NCBI GenBank assembly: GCA_021730105.1
Contig: CP072538.1
Coordinates: forward strand, 124,001-188,000
Direction of reading: 5' to 3'
Length of the DNA: 64,000 bases
DNA from: Candidatus Ruthia sp. Plio_17_S18
Lineage (GTDB): Bacteria > Pseudomonadota > Gammaproteobacteria > PS1 > Pseudothioglobaceae
The position numbers and the translations under genes are program-made. Below, piece after piece: positions 49,078 through 58,528 of the stretch (its first letter is position 1; every line of letters begins with the position of its first letter). The notes beneath the pieces are model-generated. The model saw only the letters and a program-made list of their open reading frames with translations, did no database searches and was not told the DNA's origin.

Positions 49078-49943
49078 GCCAATACTTCAAGCAAGGTTTT
49101 GCCCATAGTTGCGGGTGTGGGTGCAATTGCTACGCCGACTTTTTTTAAGGCGTTGATTTTATCGATTGCTTTTCCAGTGCCAGCACTAATCACTGCACCT
49201 GCGTGCCCCATGCGTTTGCCTTTTGGCGCACTCAGCCCTGCAATATAAGACACCACAGGTTTGGACACATGAGATTGGATGTATTCCGCTGCTTCCTCTT
49301 CAGCTGAGCCACCAATTTCACCCACCATAATGATGGATTTAGTTTTCGGATCTGCTTCAAATAGGGCGAGGCAATCAATAAAACTCATGCCTTGAATGGG
49401 GTCGCCGCCAATGCCAATGCAAGTGCTCTGCCCTAAGCCTGCTTGGGTGGTTTGGTGTACGGCTTCATAGGTCAGCGTGCCTGAGCGAGATATTACACCA
49501 ACACTACCAGTTTGATGGATATTGCCAGGCATAATGCCTAATTTACACTCATCAGGTGTGATGAGACCTGGGCAGTTAGGGCCAATCAACATTGAATCTG
49601 ATGTTTTTAAAATGGCTTTAATTTTAAGCATATCTTGCACGGGAATGCCTTCGGTAATGCAAGCAATCACAGGCATTTGCGCTTCAATGGCTTCAAGTAT
49701 TGAGCCATAAGCAAATTGCGGTGGCACGTAAATCATGCTGGCATTAGTACCAGTTTCATTCATCGCCTGCGCTACCGTGTTAAAAACAGGCAAATCTAGA
49801 TGTTTTTGCCCGCCTTTGTTTGGCGTTACTCCGCCGACAAATTGTGTGCCATAGGCAATGGATTGCTGCGAGTGGAATGTACCTTGTTTACCTGTAAAGC
49901 CTTGAGTGATTACTCGTGTATTTTTGTCAATTAGAACACTCAT
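49074..49943 (-). CDS. sucD: Succinyl-CoA synthetase subunit alpha
   Basis: 289 residues with the CoA-binding fold: [31 protein letters not shown] and the phosphohistidine in G-H-A-G-A near the end. Interconverts succinyl-CoA and succinate with nucleotide triphosphate. Overlaps sucC by 4 bases. In autotrophic symbionts it may supply succinyl-CoA in a branched TCA pathway; that is inference. Confidence 0.97.
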   Translation of the reverse strand: MSVLIDKNTRVITQGFTGKQGTFHSQQSIAYGTQFVGGVTPNKGGQKHLDLPVFNTVAQAMNETGTNASMIYVPPQFAYGSILEAIEAQMPVIACITEGIPVQDMLKIKAILKTSDSMLIGPNCPGLITPDECKLGIMPGNIHQTGSVGVISRSGTLTYEAVHQTTQAGLGQSTCIGIGGDPIQGMSFIDCLALFEADPKTKSIIMVGEIGGSAEEEAAEYIQSHVSKPVVSYIAGLSAPKGKRMGHAGAVISAGTGKAIDKINALKKVGVAIAPTPATMGKTLLEVLA

Positions 49944-51106
49944 TTAGTCAGCTCCACAATTTTTATAGCGGCTTTGGTTAAATCAGATTCTACATGGATA
50001 TTAAATTCAGATTTACCAAGTAGATTCAACCCTTTTGGGGCGTTAGTGCCTTCCAAGCGCACTACAATTGGTAGGGTTAAGCCAACTGTTTGGATGGCTT
50101 GTAATATGCCGTGTGCGATTAAATCACAGCGCACAATACCGCCAAAAATATTCACAAAAATACCTTTAACATTTGCCTCAGTTTGAATCAGTTCAAAGGC
50201 TTTAGCGACTCTATCAGCAGTTGTGCCGCCACCAACATCTAAAAAATTAGCAGGCGAGCCACCAAAATGCTCGATTAAATCCATTGTTGCCATTGCCAAT
50301 CCTGCGCCATTCACCATGCAACCAATTGTGCCATCAAGTGAAATATAGTTAAATTGATATTCACTGGCAATTCTTTCTTTTGCGTCCTCTTGTGAAATAT
50401 CACGTAATTTGGCAATATCTTCATGGCGATACAGTGCATTATCATCAAAATCAATCTTGCCATCAAGCGCCAATAATTGGTTTTCTTGAGTGACAATCAG
50501 CGGATTAATTTCAATCAAATTGACATCTTTTTGAGTAAAAATTTCATACAAGCCCAAAAGAGTACTGTTAAATTGTTTAGTGAGTTCAGTATTAAGTCCT
50601 AGTTTTTGTGCCATCAAGATGCAATCTTGCACAGATACAGATAAACTGCCCAGTGGATCAATGCCAAATTTAATGATTTTATCAGGCGTTTCACTGGCAA
50701 CTTTTTCAATATCCATACCACCCTCAGTAGAGGTCAAAACTGTGATTTTTTGCGTTTGCTTGTCAATTAACAAACCAAGATACAATTCACGCTCAATATT
50801 TTGCCCTGCTTCAATTAATAATTGACCCACTGGTAATCCTTTAGTATCTGTTTGTGGCGTAATCAGTTGCGAGCCTAATAATTGACTACACGTACGCCCA
50901 ACCTCTTCAACGCTACGACACAAAACAACACCACCACCCTTGCCACGCCCCCCAGCATGAACTTGGGCTTTAACAACCCAAATATCACCCCCTAAAACTT
51001 TGCAAGCATCACTAGCCTTGGCAGTACTATCAATAAGAATGCCTTTGGGAATTTGAATGTGTCTACGGCTAAATAATGTTTTAGCTTGGTATTCGTGTAT
51101 GTGCAT
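49940..51106 (-). CDS. sucC: Succinyl-CoA synthetase subunit beta
   Basis: 388 residues: N-terminal [12 protein letters not shown]-grasp loop [31 protein letters not shown] and N-I-F-G-G-I-x-R-C-D. Complete and of standard length. First gene of sucC-sucD-dehydrogenase on the minus strand. Confidence 0.97.
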   Translation of the reverse strand: MHIHEYQAKTLFSRRHIQIPKGILIDSTAKASDACKVLGGDIWVVKAQVHAGGRGKGGGVVLCRSVEEVGRTCSQLLGSQLITPQTDTKGLPVGQLLIEAGQNIERELYLGLLIDKQTQKITVLTSTEGGMDIEKVASETPDKIIKFGIDPLGSLSVSVQDCILMAQKLGLNTELTKQFNSTLLGLYEIFTQKDVNLIEINPLIVTQENQLLALDGKIDFDDNALYRHEDIAKLRDISQEDAKERIASEYQFNYISLDGTIGCMVNGAGLAMATMDLIEHFGGSPANFLDVGGGTTADRVAKAFELIQTEANVKGIFVNIFGGIVRCDLIAHGILQAIQTVGLTLPIVVRLEGTNAPKGLNLLGKSEFNIHVESDLTKAAIKIVELTK

Positions 51107-51188
51107 GGGCTTTTTTTCGTTATATATTTTATAAATATATTTCTTTAAATGTTTCGTAATTACCGATTTTTGAAAAATTTATCTCAAA

Positions 51189-52143
51189 CTATAAGTTATT
51201 TATTTTGCCAATTCGCACAGAGTCTATGCCTAAAATTTGTAATTTTGTGTAAAGTAACAGTTCACCCTCCTCATTCAATCCTAAGACATCCATCAAAAGC
51301 CATTGCCCTAATGCTCTATTAGAATATGACATTAAAGCTTTACCACCATCTTGGCAAATTTTACTTTGCATTGTTTTGTTATTTAGCAGTTTTAGTATAA
51401 AAAAGTTTTTATCCGCACAATATATAATCATCAAAAATATCATCTATTGGGACGTTGTTCTCGTGCATTATAATTCTATTTTTAAGCTTCTTAACCCGGT
51501 CTTCTATTTCTATTTTTGAATGTAAATTATTTAAAAAACTAAAATTTGTATTTTCTGAGCACAGAAGAATTAACCCATTAAAACTATCTGCGTAAGATTT
51601 TTCATCTTGCCTTAGTATTGAAGTAAAGGTTTTTAATTTAATTTTAAAATCTAACATATTGCATTGCTCAAATGATATTCTTTAGTTGGCTTAGAATTAA
51701 TAATTTTTTCATCAAAGTACAAATTCTTAACAGGATTTTCTATTGTAAGAATTTTTTGGGTTTGGTTAAGATTAAGAATTAAACTAACAATATAATCATC
51801 TTTATAATCCAGGTCTTTCTTGATATTCCATATTTTTAACGGCAAAATTATCTCTGATATACATTTTGATAATATTTGCATACTCTTCAACATTTTCATT
51901 GCCAAATAAGTTATCAATCAATATTTTTCTATGAATATAAGCATCGCTTTTATGCCACCATCCCTTTCTACTATTATTTGGAAAAAAAGGGTCAAACAAA
52001 TCCATTCTATTGCTAATAGTTCCATTTGTTCCAGCAATTTTGTTACTTACATAAAATTGATAAAAACTACTCTTAGTTGAAAAACCAAACTGTTTTATAA
52101 AATCGTTATTGAATTTAGATAAGCCGTATCCTACTAATTTCAT
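51189..52143 (-). pseudogene. Unrecognised protein of about 320 codons, broken in four frames
   Basis: Four consecutive minus-strand frames overlap end to end and read as one protein after three frameshifts (near 51810, 51655 and 51425). The first piece begins at ATG 52143 (M-K-L-V-G-Y-G-L-S-K-F); the last contains S-Y-S-N-R-A-L-G-Q-W-L-L then L-G-I-D-S-V-R-I and stops at 51189. Base composition is even more AT-rich than its neighbours, as for transferred genes. The C-terminal pattern vaguely recalls type II restriction endonucleases, but I cannot support that. No methyltransferase is nearby. Confidence 0.6.
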
Positions 52144-52248
52144 AATTCTCATGTCTATTATTTTTGATTATTTTCATAGGATTATTTTACAAAAATAATC
52201 TAGCATAATTTAAGTAAAATAGAATGTTTTATTTATTGTATCTAACTA

Positions 52249-52812
52249 ATGGAAAATTATTCTACCAACCAATTCAAAAACGGCTTAAAGCTCATGTTAG
52301 ATGGCAATCCTTGTTCGATTGTGAATAACGAAATTGTTCAACCGGGCAAAGGTCAAGCGTTCAATCGAGTTAAATTTAAAGACTTAATTACTGGCAAAAC
52401 ACTGATTAAAACTTTTAAGTCTGGTGAGTCTTTAGAGGGCGCTGATGTGATGGAGTTGGATTTACAATATCTTTATAATGATGGTAGTGTGTGGAATTTT
52501 ATGGATCCAGGCTCATTTGAGCAATATGCCATTGATGGCACTGCTATGAGTGATGCTAAGGGTTATTTGGTTGAACAGGACATGTGCACGGTGACGCTTT
52601 GGAATGACAATCCTATTTCATTGACCCCGCCTAATCATGTTATTCTTGAAGTGCTTGATACTGACCCAGGTTTAAAAGGCGATACGGCGGGTACAGGCGG
52701 TAAACCAGCCACCATGAACACAGGTGTTGTGGTGCAAGTACCTCTTTTTGTTAGTATTGGTGATAAGGTTAAAGTAGATACGCGCACTAATGAATATGCA
52801 GGACGTGCATAG
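52249..52812 (+). CDS. efp: Elongation factor P
   Basis: Relieves ribosomes stalled at polyproline. 187 residues in three beta domains. The modification lysine is K34 in the loop Q-P-G-K-G-Q-A, the same position as E. coli. The gene for its lysyl ligase, epmA, follows at 52872 but is broken. The domain III pattern ([10 protein letters not shown]) is intact. Confidence 0.97.
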   Translation: MENYSTNQFKNGLKLMLDGNPCSIVNNEIVQPGKGQAFNRVKFKDLITGKTLIKTFKSGESLEGADVMELDLQYLYNDGSVWNFMDPGSFEQYAIDGTAMSDAKGYLVEQDMCTVTLWNDNPISLTPPNHVILEVLDTDPGLKGDTAGTGGKPATMNTGVVVQVPLFVSIGDKVKVDTRTNEYAGRA

Positions 52813-52871
52813 TATTATCTTAGTTATTCACTACCTATTTTTTGGAATGAGTCTTGCTTGTTTCTTTGCTT

Positions 52872-53580
52872 ATGATGCAGAATGCACTTATTAAAAGACA
52901 GCGAGTTATGCAAAAAATTATACAGCTCTTTGAGCAACAAGCAGTCTTAGAAGTTCAAACACCAACACTGCTAGACACACCGACAAGTTATGTTTATATT
53001 GACAGTATTTCATTGAGTGTGAACGCTGATATCAGCGTAGTGGAGATATTTATCAAATTTGCCAAGTGTTTCTTGATAACGAATACGGTGAGCGCAATTC
53101 TAATGAATTTACTTTGCTTGAATATTATCGCTTGGGTTTTGATATTCATCAGTTAATGGCTGATATGGTTAATTTGTTGCAATCATTAGGCGTTCAAGAC
53201 AAAGTGCATCAATTATCCTATGCTCAAGTTTTTAGTCAATACGCAGATATTGATGAGCTGTAAATGTTACTGTTTGTACATTTAGTTGAGCCGAAGTTAA
53301 CAAATCTACCACTGTGTTTTATTTTTGATTATCCCAAATCACAATCTGTACTTGCCAAAGTTAAAACCAAGTGGCACATCGTTTTGAATTGTATTTAAAT
53401 GACATTGAAGTGGCAAATGGCTATGATGAGTTGCAAACTAAGGGTGAATACCAGCAAGTTTTTACATGTGAAATCGTCAAACGCAAGTAGCTTGGCAAGC
53501 CTATACCGCAGATTGATAGCTCATTTTAATGTGCGGGTGTGGCGATAGGCATTAAGCGATTTTTGACACAAATTATCTGA
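52872..53580 (+). pseudogene. epmA: EF-P beta-lysyl ligase EpmA (PoxA/GenX), broken
   Basis: Pieces in several frames follow EpmA from end to end: A-V-L-E-V-Q-T-P-T-L-L, I-Y-Q-I-C-Q-V-F, N-E-F-T-L-L-E-Y-Y-R-L-G-F-D-I-H-Q-L-M, F-D-Y-P-K-S-Q, R-F-E-L-Y-L-N-D-I-E-V-A-N-G and C-A-G-V-A-I-G-I-K-R-F, ending TGA 53578. A deletion removes about 30-40 codons including the S-P-E-Y motif; stops occur at 53263 and 53490, with several frameshifts. Class II synthetase core destroyed. Confidence 0.92.
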
Positions 53581-53629
53581 ACTCAGATTAAAATAGGGAT
53601 GATTTTAATTAGCCAAAAACAAAAAACTC

Positions 53630-55336
53630 GTGATTAAATTTATCTACCTTGTTCTTTTATTCTCTTTGCCAATACAGGCATTGCAAATTCTACAACCTAT
53701 TGATGATCATCAAGCTGTCCAACAGCAATTAGACACGCCTCAATTAGACACGCCATTGTTCGCTAAACAATTACTAACCAAATTAAAAAAATTAGCCAAG
53801 CGTGGTGATGCTAGATCGCAATTTAGTTTGGCTAATATGTATCATAATGGTATTAATGTAACAAAAGATGATAAACTGGCTTTTTATTGGTACTTTCAGG
53901 TGGCTGAACAGGGTTATGCAAGTGCGCAATTTAGTTTGGCTAATAGTTATTATTATGGCCTAGGGGCTGGTAAAGATTTAGAACAAGCATTACATTGGTA
54001 TGAAAAATCAGCCACACAAGATTTTGTGAATGCACAGTATAATTTAGCGGTGATGTATCGTCTTGGTAAGGGTGCATCCATTGATAATGTTAAGGCCTTG
54101 TATTGGTATAAAAAAGCAGCTAAAAATGGCCATGCACAAGCGCAATACAACTTAGCAACTTTATATCTAAATGGTGATGGCGTTGAAAAAGACACTCATC
54201 AAGCTCTTGATTTATACACACAATCTGCTCAGCAAGGGTTTGTAAACGCACAATACTCGTTAGCACTTAGATATTTACTTGGTGAAGGTGTTGAGAAAAA
54301 TTATCAAGTGGCGGTAAAGTGGCTATTAAAAGCCGCTCAAGCAGGGCATAAGTTGGCACAGTATTCATTAGCACTACGTTATCAATTGGCTCAAGGTGTT
54401 AAAGAAGACAGTAAACAGGCTGCTTATTGGTATCAAAAAGCGGCTGAACAAGGTCATCCAGATGCGCGTTATCATTTAGCATTATTGCAATTGATGGGCA
54501 ATGGTATTGATAAAGATGTTAAAAAAGCCTTAGTTTCGTTGCTTGATTTATCAACGAAAGGTCATCAATTGTCGCAGTATCAATTATATTTGATTTATAA
54601 TAATGGTAGCGTTGTGGCTAAGAATAAGATGTTAGCCAAAACTTATTTACTTAAAGCGGCCAAAGTAGGATATGCTAAAGCTCAATATCAATTAGGCAAA
54701 AGTTTTCTTAATCAAGGCATGGTTAAAGAGGCGACTTATTATCTAGAATTGGCTGCTAATCAAAATAATGCATCAGCGGTTAAATTGTTGAAAAGATTAC
54801 CATCTAAACCGCAACAAGTAGTGCAGAATAAGCAACAAAAGAATGTCGTTCAAAGCATTGCCAAGTCAGTAGTTACTATTGAGCCAATCATGACACAAAT
54901 ACCCCAACAATCGATTACACCCTTACCTGTTATTGATTTTAACTTAAATAAGCAATTATTTGACAATACAGCCCATCTTATTCCCAATCAAAATGAGATT
55001 GCTAAGTCGCTTAGCTACAATACCAATTCAGGTACTAATTTGGAAGCATTACTTGTTAGTGTCGAACAAGGCAATCCTATTGCTCAATATAATTTGAGTG
55101 TGATTTATGGCACAGGTGAGGTTGTGCGCAAAGATAATAGGGCGGCATTTATACTCATGCGTCAGTCTGCCAACCAAGGCATTACTCAATCACAAAACGC
55201 TTTGGCCATTATGTATATGAAGGGTATTGGTGTACAGACAGATTACAATAAGGCTTATTATTGGGCAAGCATAACAACGCGAAAGGGCAATCAACAAGGC
55301 AGACGTATTTTGTTATATTTAATAGCTAATTTATAA
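53630..55336 (+). CDS. Sel1-like repeat (TPR-type) secreted protein
   Basis: 568 residues. A Sec signal peptide (1-18, ending I-Q-A) precedes about nine Sel1 repeats of 36 residues between 50 and 350 (pattern A-Q-Y-N-L-A-x-x-Y-x-x-G-x-G-V-x-K-D-x-x-x-A), then a 110-residue Gln-rich linker and two more repeats at the end. Such solenoids mediate protein-protein contacts and are common in host-associated bacteria. GTG start at 53630 chosen by the signal peptide. Binding partner unknown. Confidence 0.85.
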   Translation: MIKFIYLVLLFSLPIQALQILQPIDDHQAVQQQLDTPQLDTPLFAKQLLTKLKKLAKRGDARSQFSLANMYHNGINVTKDDKLAFYWYFQVAEQGYASAQFSLANSYYYGLGAGKDLEQALHWYEKSATQDFVNAQYNLAVMYRLGKGASIDNVKALYWYKKAAKNGHAQAQYNLATLYLNGDGVEKDTHQALDLYTQSAQQGFVNAQYSLALRYLLGEGVEKNYQVAVKWLLKAAQAGHKLAQYSLALRYQLAQGVKEDSKQAAYWYQKAAEQGHPDARYHLALLQLMGNGIDKDVKKALVSLLDLSTKGHQLSQYQLYLIYNNGSVVAKNKMLAKTYLLKAAKVGYAKAQYQLGKSFLNQGMVKEATYYLELAANQNNASAVKLLKRLPSKPQQVVQNKQQKNVVQSIAKSVVTIEPIMTQIPQQSITPLPVIDFNLNKQLFDNTAHLIPNQNEIAKSLSYNTNSGTNLEALLVSVEQGNPIAQYNLSVIYGTGEVVRKDNRAAFILMRQSANQGITQSQNALAIMYMKGIGVQTDYNKAYYWASITTRKGNQQGRRILLYLIANL

Positions 55337-55343
55337 ATTTTTA

Positions 55344-55781
55344 ATGACAATCAATGTTTCAAGTTTTTGGGAAAATACAGCATTAGAAGATATGACGCAC
55401 CCACAATGGGAGTCCTTGTGCGATAATTGTTATTGTTTGCACAAACTGGAAGATGAAGACACGGGTGATATTTATTTTACTGATGTGGTTTGTCATTATA
55501 TAGACGAGCAAAGTTGCCAATGTTCACATTATGAGACGCGTCAACAACTGGTGCCAGATTGTTTAACCATTAGCCCGGATTGGGGTCATAAATTTAATTG
55601 GCTACCAAGCACATGTGCTTATCGACTTTTGCATGAGAAAAGCCATTGTTTGATTGGCATCCATTGGTTAGTGGCGATGTAGAAACCGTTAGCAGGTATT
55701 TCTGTACGTGGGCGCACTTTTTTAGATAATGAGTTGTATGAAGATGAAATTGATTTACATATAATTAACTGGATGAAATGA
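55344..55781 (+). pseudogene. ycgN: YcgN-family (UPF0260) Cys-rich protein, frameshifted
   Basis: 112 open codons follow YcgN: F-W-E-N-T-A-L-E-D-M-T-H-P-Q-W-E-S-L-C-D-N-C, H-K-L-E-D-E-D-T-G, P-D-C and W-L-P-S-T-C-A-Y-R-L-L. The expected continuation W-H-P-L-V-S-G-D-V lies in another frame from about 55655, and S-V-R-G-R-T-F to I-N-W-M-K-stop (55781) in the first frame again. In addition C-D-N-C-Y-C-L-H-K-L lacks residues of the usual C-x-x-C-x-x-C-C ligand block. Probably non-functional. Confidence 0.75.
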
Positions 55782-56173
55782 TGAAAAAATATACATTATT
55801 ACTATTAGGGTTTTTGGCTAATGCTACTTTGGCAAGCTGGCCGCATGAACATATATCAAATGCTGTTTTTGCAAAATCAATTAAGGATAGAGTGCCCATT
55901 GAGTTAATTACAGAAGCCGATGATACTTTAGGTAAAATTTACTTCTTCACTAATATTAGCAATTTAACAGGAGATAAAATCACACATCGTTGGCGCTATA
56001 AGGACAAAATTAAAGCTGAGATTGACTTTAACATTAAAGGAAAACGTTGGCGTGTGTGGTCAAGTAAAAATATTTGGCACACATGGACAGGAGAGTGGAA
56101 AGTTGAAGTGCTCAACCAAAAAAATGAAATTTTATTAACTAAAACATTTATATATAAAAAGAAAGACGAGTAA
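55778..56173 (+). CDS. DUF2914 secreted protein
   Basis: 131 residues: a Sec signal peptide (about 1-19) and a DUF2914 domain with A-V-F-A-K-S-I-K-D-R-V-P, Y-F-F-T-N-I, H-R-W-R-Y, R-W-R-V-W-S-S-K and W-x-G-E-W-K-V-E-V. Probably periplasmic; function unknown, in other bacteria often attached to membrane or sugar-related enzymes. ATGs at 55778 and 55781 are both possible; the first overlaps the ycgN stop. Confidence 0.8.
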   Translation: MMKKYTLLLLGFLANATLASWPHEHISNAVFAKSIKDRVPIELITEADDTLGKIYFFTNISNLTGDKITHRWRYKDKIKAEIDFNIKGKRWRVWSSKNIWHTWTGEWKVEVLNQKNEILLTKTFIYKKKDE

Positions 56174-56198
56174 AGTCGTATTTGCTTTAAAATAAAAC

Positions 56199-57410
56199 AT
56201 GGACAAAACAAACATAAATAAAGTGGTACTTGCCTATTCGGGCGGGCTAGATACAAGCATTATTGTCAAATGGTTACAAGACACTTATCAGTGTGAAGTG
56301 GTTACTTTTACAGCTGATATTGGCCAAGGTGAGGAGGTAGAGCCTGCACGTGCTAAGGCAAAAGCTGCAGGTGTTAAAGAGGTTTACATTGAAGATTTGC
56401 GTGAAGAATTTGCACGTGATTTTGTATTCCCGATGTTTCGTGCTAATGCTATTTATGAAGGTGAATATTTATTAGGCACCTCCATTGCTCGTCCGCTTAT
56501 CTCTAAGCGCTTAGTAGAAATAGCTCATCAGGTAGGTGCAGATGCAATCAGCCACGGCGCAACAGGCAAAGGTAATGATCAGGTTCGTTTTGAGTTAAAT
56601 GCTTATGCATTGGACGCAGATATCCAAATGATTGCTCCGTGGCGTGAGTGGGATTTGTCCTCGCGTGAAAGTTTAATGGATTATGCTCAAAAGCACGGTA
56701 TTGAGACTGACTACAAAAAACAATCAAAAAAATCCCCTTATTCAATGGATGCAAATTTATTGCACATTTCTTATGAAGGTGATATTTTAGAAGACCCTTG
56801 GGCAGAGCCTGAAGAAGATATGTGGCGCTGGACAGTTTCACCTGAAAATGCACCTGATAAGGTAGAATACGTTGAAATTACTTTTAAAAAAGGCGATATT
56901 GTAGCCATTAATGGCGAAGCAATGAGCCCTGCCTTAGTGATGGAAGACTTAAACAAACGTGCAGGTGCACACGGTATTGGACGTGATGATATTGTGGAAA
57001 ATCGTTTTGTGGGTATGAAATCTCGTGGTTGTTATGAAACACCTGCAGGTACTATTATGCTAAAGGCGCATCGTGCTATAGAATCACTCACCCTTGATCG
57101 CGCAGCAGCACATCTTAAGGATGAACTCATGCCCAAGTACGCCGAAATGGTTTATAACGGTTTTTGGTTTGCGCCAGAACGTGAAATGCTACAAGCCGCC
57201 ATTGACAACACTCAAGAAACAGTTAATGGTATTGTTCGCCTTAAATTCTACAAAGGTAATGTCACTGTTGTAGGTCGACAATCTAAGGAGAGTTTATTCA
57301 GCGAAAAAATTGCCACTTTTGAGGATGATGAAGGCGCATACAATCAAAAAGATGCTACTGGATTTATCAAGCTCAATGCATTGCGCTTGCGCCTTAAGGC
57401 ATTAAAGTAA
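56199..57410 (+). CDS. argG: Argininosuccinate synthase
   Basis: ATP-dependent condensation of citrulline and aspartate in arginine synthesis. 403 residues: PP-loop [11 protein letters not shown] (8-18), [15 protein letters not shown], and S-R-G-C-Y-E-T-P. Short (about 400) type. Its stop codon lies in a 17-bp tandem duplication. Confidence 0.97.
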   Translation: MDKTNINKVVLAYSGGLDTSIIVKWLQDTYQCEVVTFTADIGQGEEVEPARAKAKAAGVKEVYIEDLREEFARDFVFPMFRANAIYEGEYLLGTSIARPLISKRLVEIAHQVGADAISHGATGKGNDQVRFELNAYALDADIQMIAPWREWDLSSRESLMDYAQKHGIETDYKKQSKKSPYSMDANLLHISYEGDILEDPWAEPEEDMWRWTVSPENAPDKVEYVEITFKKGDIVAINGEAMSPALVMEDLNKRAGAHGIGRDDIVENRFVGMKSRGCYETPAGTIMLKAHRAIESLTLDRAAAHLKDELMPKYAEMVYNGFWFAPEREMLQAAIDNTQETVNGIVRLKFYKGNVTVVGRQSKESLFSEKIATFEDDEGAYNQKDATGFIKLNALRLRLKALK

Positions 57411-57437
57411 TTCTTTCTTTAAAGTAATTCTTTCTTT
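57404..57437. repeat. 17-bp tandem duplication at the argG stop
   Basis: AAAGTAATTCTTTCTTT occurs twice back to back (57404-57420 and 57421-57437). The first copy contains the last codon and stop of argG. Confidence 0.95.
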
Positions 57438-57501
57438 CTTGAGGCTAAGCAGAATTAGATTGTAATATTTGATTTAGAATAAAAAAATTAAATGAGTTAT
57501 G

Positions 57502-57575
57502 TGGAGGCTGGGACCGGAGTCGAACCGGTCTGTAAGGCTTTGCAGGCCCCTGCATAACCGCTTTGCTACCCAGCC
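57502..57575 (-). tRNA. tRNA-Cys(GCA)
   Basis: Minus strand, 74 nt with encoded CCA: acceptor GGCTGGG / CCCAGCC, discriminator T (U73, the cysteine identity base), anticodon loop CTGCAAA with GCA, T arm GGTTCGACTCC. Followed upstream by tRNA-Gly on the same strand. Confidence 0.96.
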
Positions 57576-57649
57576 ATGTGAAAAACTGCAAAGGCGATAA
57601 TAAAAAGACCTGTATTCATCTTTTTTTGGAAAAACCAGGCCTTTGAATT

Positions 57650-57725
57650 TGGAGCGGGAAACGAGATTCGAACTCGCGACATTCACGTTGGCAACGTGAT
57701 GCTCTACCAGCTGAGCTATTCCCGC
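57650..57725 (-). tRNA. tRNA-Gly(GCC)
   Basis: Minus strand, 76 nt with encoded CCA: acceptor GCGGGAA / TTCCCGC, anticodon loop TTGCCAA with GCC, T arm AGTTCGAATCT. It precedes tRNA-Cys and follows pgsA; the pgsA-tRNA-Gly-tRNA-Cys order is common in Gammaproteobacteria. Confidence 0.96.
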
Positions 57726-57777
57726 ATAGGTGATGAATTATAGTGTTTTTTAGATAATAGTCAAGTCAGATTTGGCA

Positions 57778-58362
57778 TTAATTATTAAAAGTTTTGCACC
57801 CTTCTTTTAGATAGATAAACCCAGACCATAAGGTTAAGAAAGTTGCTACTAATAATAAAACAACACCAATTTCAAAACTTGGTAGGCTAAAAAAAGGTTG
57901 CTGATATAACAAAAACAAAATGGCAAATATTTGTACAAAAGTTTTCACTTTGCCCATCCAAGAAACACTGACACTTGATCTTTGTCCAATAGTCCCCATC
58001 CATTCTCTAAGTGCTGAGACTAGAATCTCGCGTGAAATAATAATAAGTGCACAAACACTAATATACCAATGTGTGTCAGTTGGGTAGAAGTCCACTAAAA
58101 GGATGAGCGCAGTGGAAACCATAAATTTATCCGCAACAGGGTCTAAAAAAGCACCAAGTTGTGAGGTCATATTAAGCTTTCTTGCTAGATAGCCATCAAA
58201 ATAATCCGTTGCACTAATGAGTGCATAAGTGCCTGTGAGTAGGAAATTAATCCAAGTAAACTCAGGAGTTATAGAGTAGGCAGGCTGAAAATAATACAAA
58301 CTTACAAACACTGGAATTAGAAAAATTCTTGACAGGGTTAGAATGTTTGGAATTGTGGTCAT
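57778..58362 (-). CDS. pgsA: CDP-diacylglycerol-glycerol-3-phosphate 3-phosphatidyltransferase
   Basis: Makes phosphatidylglycerolphosphate in the inner membrane. 194 residues, several helices, and the CDP-alcohol phosphotransferase motif D56-G-x2-A-R-x8-G70-x3-D74-x3-D78. The ATG at 58362 (M-T-T-I-P-N-I-L-T-L-S-R) is chosen by family; the frame upstream runs into tRNA-Arg and is not coding. Confidence 0.95.
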   Translation of the reverse strand: MTTIPNILTLSRIFLIPVFVSLYYFQPAYSITPEFTWINFLLTGTYALISATDYFDGYLARKLNMTSQLGAFLDPVADKFMVSTALILLVDFYPTDTHWYISVCALIIISREILVSALREWMGTIGQRSSVSVSWMGKVKTFVQIFAILFLLYQQPFFSLPSFEIGVVLLLVATFLTLWSGFIYLKEGCKTFNN

Positions 58363-58398
58363 AGGTTGGTTGTTATGACAAGTGTTGAAAAATATATA

Positions 58399-58475
58399 TG
58401 GTGCGCTCGGCGGGAGTCGAACCTGCAACCGCTCGGTTCGTAGCCGAGTACTCTATCCAATTGAGCCACGAGCGC
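58399..58475 (-). tRNA. tRNA-Arg(ACG)
   Basis: Minus strand, 77 nt with encoded CCA: acceptor GCGCTCG / CGAGCGC, anticodon loop CTACGAA with ACG (A34 to be deaminated to inosine by TadA), T arm GGTTCGACTCC. It lies 36 bases before the pgsA start. Confidence 0.96.
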
Positions 58476-58528
58476 ATCAAGGGCGTTATTATCGCTATAT
58501 TTGCATTAAAGGTCAAGGTCAATTGGGT

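Noticed and set aside
57590..57640. CAAAGGC ... GCCTTTG inverted repeat between tRNA-Cys and tRNA-Gly as a terminator.
   Set aside because: The arms are about 40 bases apart, there is no U run, and a terminator between cotranscribed tRNAs is unlikely.
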